Assembly (NCBI GenBank): GCA_903934155.1
Contig: CAIZMS010000371.1
Span: 1 to 8,061, forward strand
Length of the DNA: 8,061 bases
From: an uncultured bacterium
Lineage (GTDB): Bacteria > Verrucomicrobiota > Kiritimatiellia > CAIKKV01 > CAITUY01
Direction: 5' to 3'
In this document: positions 5,670-8,061 of the stretch, one piece after another
Layout of the letters: every line of letters begins with the position of its first letter
Numbering within the stretch: position 1 is the stretch's first letter
Made by a program: the position numbers and the translations under genes
Notes under the pieces: model-generated
What the model was told of the DNA's origin: nothing
Databases searched by the model: none
The model's input: only the letters and a program-made list of their open reading frames with translations

Positions 5670-6202
5670 CCCTTCGACTCCTGTTGCTCAGTCTCCTCAG
5701 TCTGGCCATGTTGATCATGGGAATCCGCATGGCGGCCCAAAAGCAAAAACGCTTTTTCCTGGGATGGGCCTGGATCGCCGTCGGAATCGCCCTGGCGGTC
5801 GCCGTGTTTAAACCGGAACTCTTTCAGGGCGAAACTCCCGCTTCACTCACTTTGCGCATGCGTATGGCGCTGGGATTCCTGAGTTTTCTCGTTCTCATGA
5901 TCACACTTGAAGCGGTGCGACGGTTCGCCATGGAGGAGCGTTATGCCCTATTGTGGGTATCAACAGGTATCATCCTGGTGGTGTTCGCCGTCTATCCGGA
6001 TGCGGTTGGCTGGCTCGCCAAGTTGACCGGAATGCAGTATGTGAGCGCCATCACCATGGTGGTGTTCGCGTTCCTCCTACTGGTGGCCTTCCACTTTTCC
6101 CTCGCTCTCTCGGAGTTGCGCGCCGACCAGAAGCGGGTCTGCCAGTTCGCTGCCAGCCTCGAATTACGGGTCGCGGAATTGGAAAAGAAGCAAAACGGTT
6201 AA
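5666..6202 (+). CDS. DUF2304 family membrane protein with an extra N-terminal unit
   Basis: A 178-aa integral membrane protein. About five hydrophobic segments are visible: 5-20, 31-49, 67-83, 94-110 and 127-147, followed by a charged coiled-coil-like tail (149-175). From about residue 67 on it looks like ordinary DUF2304: EERYALLW (90-97), YPDAVGWLAKLTGMQ (110-124) and the terminal heptad tail. The family has no proven biochemical role but is often encoded beside GT2 enzymes, so a partner, anchor or flippase-like subunit for the preceding glycosyltransferase is plausible. The usual length is near 110-125 aa. The additional 60 residues look like a copy of the first two-helix unit, with a matching Trp, Gly-Ile, Leu and Pro at a constant offset of 61. 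Translation is probably coupled through the ATGA overlap. Its TAA shares bases with the TAA of the convergent gene. Confidence 0.85.
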   Translation: MTLRLLLLSLLSLAMLIMGIRMAAQKQKRFFLGWAWIAVGIALAVAVFKPELFQGETPASLTLRMRMALGFLSFLVLMITLEAVRRFAMEERYALLWVSTGIILVVFAVYPDAVGWLAKLTGMQYVSAITMVVFAFLLLVAFHFSLALSELRADQKRVCQFAASLELRVAELEKKQNG

Positions 6203-6987
6203 CCGCGCCGCCGTCTCTCCATCATCCCGTAAATGGTCACAATCCCCAGGCGAACCCCGCGATGGAGAAGGACCTGGGGGGAATATCGACCGGCATCGGT
6301 AATGGCGGCATCCAACTCTTCCTGAAATTGCCTGACATAGCCCTGCCCGCTGATGGACCCGGGATGCCAGCGAAATTCCGCCAACGGCCCGCCCGGAACA
6401 CGCACAGCCCCCCCCTCCTTCCAAAGACGCAGGATAAAGTCGTAATCCCAGGCGGCCCTCCAATCTTCCCGAAGAAATCCGACTTTCTCCATGGCCGACC
6501 GGCGAAAGAACATGGCGGGCTGGGAAACATAATTGATGCTCTGGATCATAAACCGGCAGGACAATGGGAAAAAAAGTTCCTTGAACCGAGTGATGCCCCG
6601 CCGGATTTCGGAACCCTGCTCGTCGACAATCGGACAATGACCAAAGCACAGCGCCTTGCCGGGATGTCGCCGCATCACCTCCGCGACCCGCTCCAGCGCG
6701 CCGGGGCGATAGCAGTCATCCGCATTCAACCAGCCGATAATCTCTCCCGTCGCCAGTCGCAACCCCTTGTTGATCGCCGAGGCCGGCCCCTTGTCCGGCT
6801 CCGACACCAAATGAGCCAGACCCGGCCGGGCGCGCTCCAGAATTGTCATCGAGGCATCCGTGCTTCCCCCATCGATCACAATGTGCTCGATCTCCAATCC
6901 GGGACAAACTTGGGACTGAACACTTTGAACCGACTCCTCCAGGAAACGGCCACTATTGTAATTGGGTGTAATGATCGAAATTTTCAT
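6199..6987 (-). CDS. Family 2 glycosyltransferase (WcaA/WcaE-like)
   Basis: A 262-aa GT2 enzyme, probably adding one sugar during cell-surface polysaccharide or glycolipid synthesis. Seen: IITPNYNSGRFLEESVQSV (5-23), IDGGSTD (38-44), SEPDKGPASAINKGL (62-76), GWLNADD (85-91, metal-binding region), QPAMFFRR (156-163) and WDYDFILRLWKEG (180-192, catalytic and acceptor region). There is no signal peptide or membrane span, so it is cytoplasmic or peripheral. The ATG at 6987 precedes the first beta strand directly; an in-frame TTG at 7029 would add 14 unlikely residues. The ribosome binding site is weak (GGA 8 nt upstream). It is convergent with the GT2/DUF2304 pair and divergent from proS, so it has its own transcript. 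Sugar donor and acceptor cannot be told from sequence. Confidence 0.92.
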   Translation of the reverse strand: MKISIITPNYNSGRFLEESVQSVQSQVCPGLEIEHIVIDGGSTDASMTILERARPGLAHLVSEPDKGPASAINKGLRLATGEIIGWLNADDCYRPGALERVAEVMRRHPGKALCFGHCPIVDEQGSEIRRGITRFKELFFPLSCRFMIQSINYVSQPAMFFRRSAMEKVGFLREDWRAAWDYDFILRLWKEGGAVRVPGGPLAEFRWHPGSISGQGYVRQFQEELDAAITDAGRYSPQVLLHRGVRLGIVTIYGMMERRRRG

Positions 6988-7044
6988 GGGTATTCCAAGC
7001 TGCGGCTGATTGGAGCAAAAAAAAGGCAAATATGAAACTGCGAA

Positions 7045-7068
7045 AAGGATATTTCTGGTTTTATCCTT
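7045..7068. repeat. Inverted repeat in the glycosyltransferase/proS divergent gap
   Basis: AAGGATA (7045-7051) and TATCCTT (7062-7068) form a perfect 7-bp dyad with a 10-nt spacer. It lies in the 144-nt divergent region 6988-7131, 63 nt before the proS ATG, and overlaps the -35 side of the candidate proS promoter. It may be an operator or a chance AT-rich repeat. The rest of the gap holds an A8 run (7017-7024) and the proS ribosome binding site; I see no T-box leader or riboswitch. Confidence 0.35.
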
Positions 7069-7095
7069 GCCTAACCCCTTCTCTTTGTGTCAAAT
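7067..7095 (+). promoter_or_regulatory. Candidate sigma-70-type promoter for proS
   Basis: TTGCCT (7067-7072) and TCAAAT (7090-7095) are 17 nt apart and each matches 4/6 of the consensus. Transcription would start near 7102, giving a leader of about 30 nt that carries AAGGAAG (7117-7123) 8 nt before the ATG. Confidence 0.25.
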
Positions 7096-7131
7096 GCGCC
7101 CGATTCATTTGCAACGAAGGAAGTGGTTTTT

Positions 7132-8061
7132 ATGCGTTTGACTCAGACTTTGATACCCACCCTGCGCGAAGCGCCGCAGGATGCCGAAATCCCCAGCCAC
7201 AAACTCATGATGCGGGCCGGCCTCATCATGAAACTCGGGGGCGGACTCTATACCTTTCTCCCGGCCGGTCTGAAAGCCCTTCGTAAGGTCGAGCGGATTG
7301 TGCGGGAGGAAATGGATCGGGCCGGGGCACTGGAAATCCTCATGCCCGCCCTGCAACCCCGGGAAATCTGGGAAAAATCGGGTCGTTACGCCGTCCTGAA
7401 GGAATCCATGTTCAAGGTCAAGGACCGCCAGCAGCGCGACATGGTACTGGGCCCGACCCATGAGGAAGTAATCACCGATCTGGTTTCGCGCCAAATCAGT
7501 TCCTACCGCCAGTTACCGAAAACCTTCTACCAGATCCAGACCAAATTCCGGGACGAGATCCGGCCCCGCTTCGGCCTGATGCGCGCCAAGGAATTCAGCA
7601 TGAAGGATGCCTACAGCTTCGATGCAAGCTGGGAAGCCGCCGATGTCAGCTACCAGGCCATGTACGACGCCTACGTCCGCATCTTCAAGCGCTGCGGGCT
7701 GCGCACCAAGGTCGTCGAAGCCGACACCGGCGCCATGGGCGGCAATTTCTCGCACGAGTTCATGGTTCTCGCAGAGTCCGGTGAGGATGGCATCGTGGAG
7801 TGCGAAGCCTGCTCCTACGCCGCCAACCTGGAACGCGCGGAGCGCAAAGCCCCGGCCCCCAAGGCTTCTTGTACAGACCAACCCCCGACCGTTGTGGCCA
7901 CCCCTGGCCAGCGCACAATCGAGGAGGTCTCCTCCTTCCTCAAGCTCAAACCTTGGGATCTGATCAAGACCCTGATCTATATCGCCGACGGCAACCCCAT
8001 TGCCGTCCTGGTGGCCGGCCACCGCGATCTGAACGAACACAAGCTCGCCCGCATCCTCGGC
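7132..8061 (+). CDS. proS: Prolyl-tRNA synthetase, bacterial type (3' end cut by window edge)
   Basis: The first 310 residues of a class II aminoacyl-tRNA synthetase that charges tRNA-Pro with proline; the frame stays open to the last base of the window. Seen: SHKLMMRAGLI (22-32), GLYTFLPAGLKAL (38-50) and VREEMDRAGALEILMP (57-72, motif 1 region), GPTHEE (107-112, the proline-recognising TxE loop, Thr109-Glu111), the motif 2 region with FRDE (139-142) and Arg151, and GAMGGNFSHEF (200-210). From about residue 252 the editing insertion domain begins (TPGQRTIEEV at 257-266, LVAGHRDLNEHKLARILG at 293-310). This marks the bacterial rather than the eukaryote/archaeal-like form; the full protein is usually about 570 aa, so roughly half is visible. 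AAGGAAG (7117-7123) supports the ATG at 7132. It is divergent from the neighbouring glycosyltransferase and looks like a stand-alone housekeeping gene. Confidence 0.96.
   Translation, partial: MRLTQTLIPTLREAPQDAEIPSHKLMMRAGLIMKLGGGLYTFLPAGLKALRKVERIVREEMDRAGALEILMPALQPREIWEKSGRYAVLKESMFKVKDRQQRDMVLGPTHEEVITDLVSRQISSYRQLPKTFYQIQTKFRDEIRPRFGLMRAKEFSMKDAYSFDASWEAADVSYQAMYDAYVRIFKRCGLRTKVVEADTGAMGGNFSHEFMVLAESGEDGIVECEACSYAANLERAERKAPAPKASCTDQPPTVVATPGQRTIEEVSSFLKLKPWDLIKTLIYIADGNPIAVLVAGHRDLNEHKLARILG

Noticed and set aside
7017..7024. A8 run upstream of the second glycosyltransferase as a phase-variation tract
   Set aside because: It is outside the preferred coding sequence (start 6987), and the run is short.
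5953..7035. Long plus-strand open frame (about 360 codons)
   Set aside because: It runs across the end of the DUF2304 gene and antisense to the well-supported glycosyltransferase; its translation is rich in Pro, Gly, Arg and His and shows no domain.
7032..7286. Possible 84-codon leader ORF upstream of proS
   Set aside because: It overlaps proS out of frame for more than half its length, has no good ribosome binding site and no attenuator-like structure or proline-codon run.

Overview
The window looks like chromosomal DNA from a Gram-negative, moderately GC-rich bacterium: GC-ending codons dominate, there is a Sec-exported thioredoxin-fold protein, and a sigma-54 activator is present with a matching -24/-12 promoter. 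The exported DWCGWC thioredoxin, the DUF2304/glycosyltransferase pair and the gene mix remind me of the PVC group (Verrucomicrobiota, Kiritimatiellota, Lentisphaerota). That is an impression from protein style, not a demonstrated assignment. I see no insertion sequence, phage gene, CRISPR array, tRNA or rRNA.

Left part, all on the minus strand (4769 down to 16). A probable three-gene operon runs leftward: a divergent thymidylate-synthase-family protein (4769-3885), a fusion of phosphopantothenoylcysteine synthetase (CoaB) with an HD-type nucleotidase-like domain (3880-2627), and a sigma-54-dependent transcriptional activator (2625-850). The gaps are 4 and 1 nt. After a 168-nt gap comes a second short operon: a 65-aa cysteine-containing protein of unknown function (681-484) and an exported thioredoxin-like protein (465-16).

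The gap (682-849) carries an almost perfect sigma-54 promoter (720-735, minus strand) placed 28 nt before the 65-aa gene's start codon. It also holds a dyad, TCACG-N6-CGTGA (829-844), at about -120 to -135. The simplest reading is a local circuit in which the activator switches on the small-protein/thioredoxin operon next door. The activator's N-terminal domain looks like thioredoxin-coupled arsenate reductase (LMW-PTP fold) but has lost the catalytic Cys and Arg of the P-loop, while keeping the Cys-x6-Cys pair that exchanges disulfides with thioredoxin. A PAS domain with a four-cysteine cluster follows. A thiol, metal or oxyanion sensor controlling a thiol-redox operon is therefore my main candidate for a little-described system here.

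Right part. A plus-strand pair, a GT2 glycosyltransferase (4914-5669) and a DUF2304 membrane protein (5666-6202), overlaps by ATGA. It meets, stop on stop, a second GT2 glycosyltransferase on the minus strand (6987-6199). These fit polysaccharide or glycolipid assembly at the membrane. A divergent 144-nt gap with an inverted repeat then separates this from proS (7132 onward), the bacterial prolyl-tRNA synthetase, cut by the window edge.
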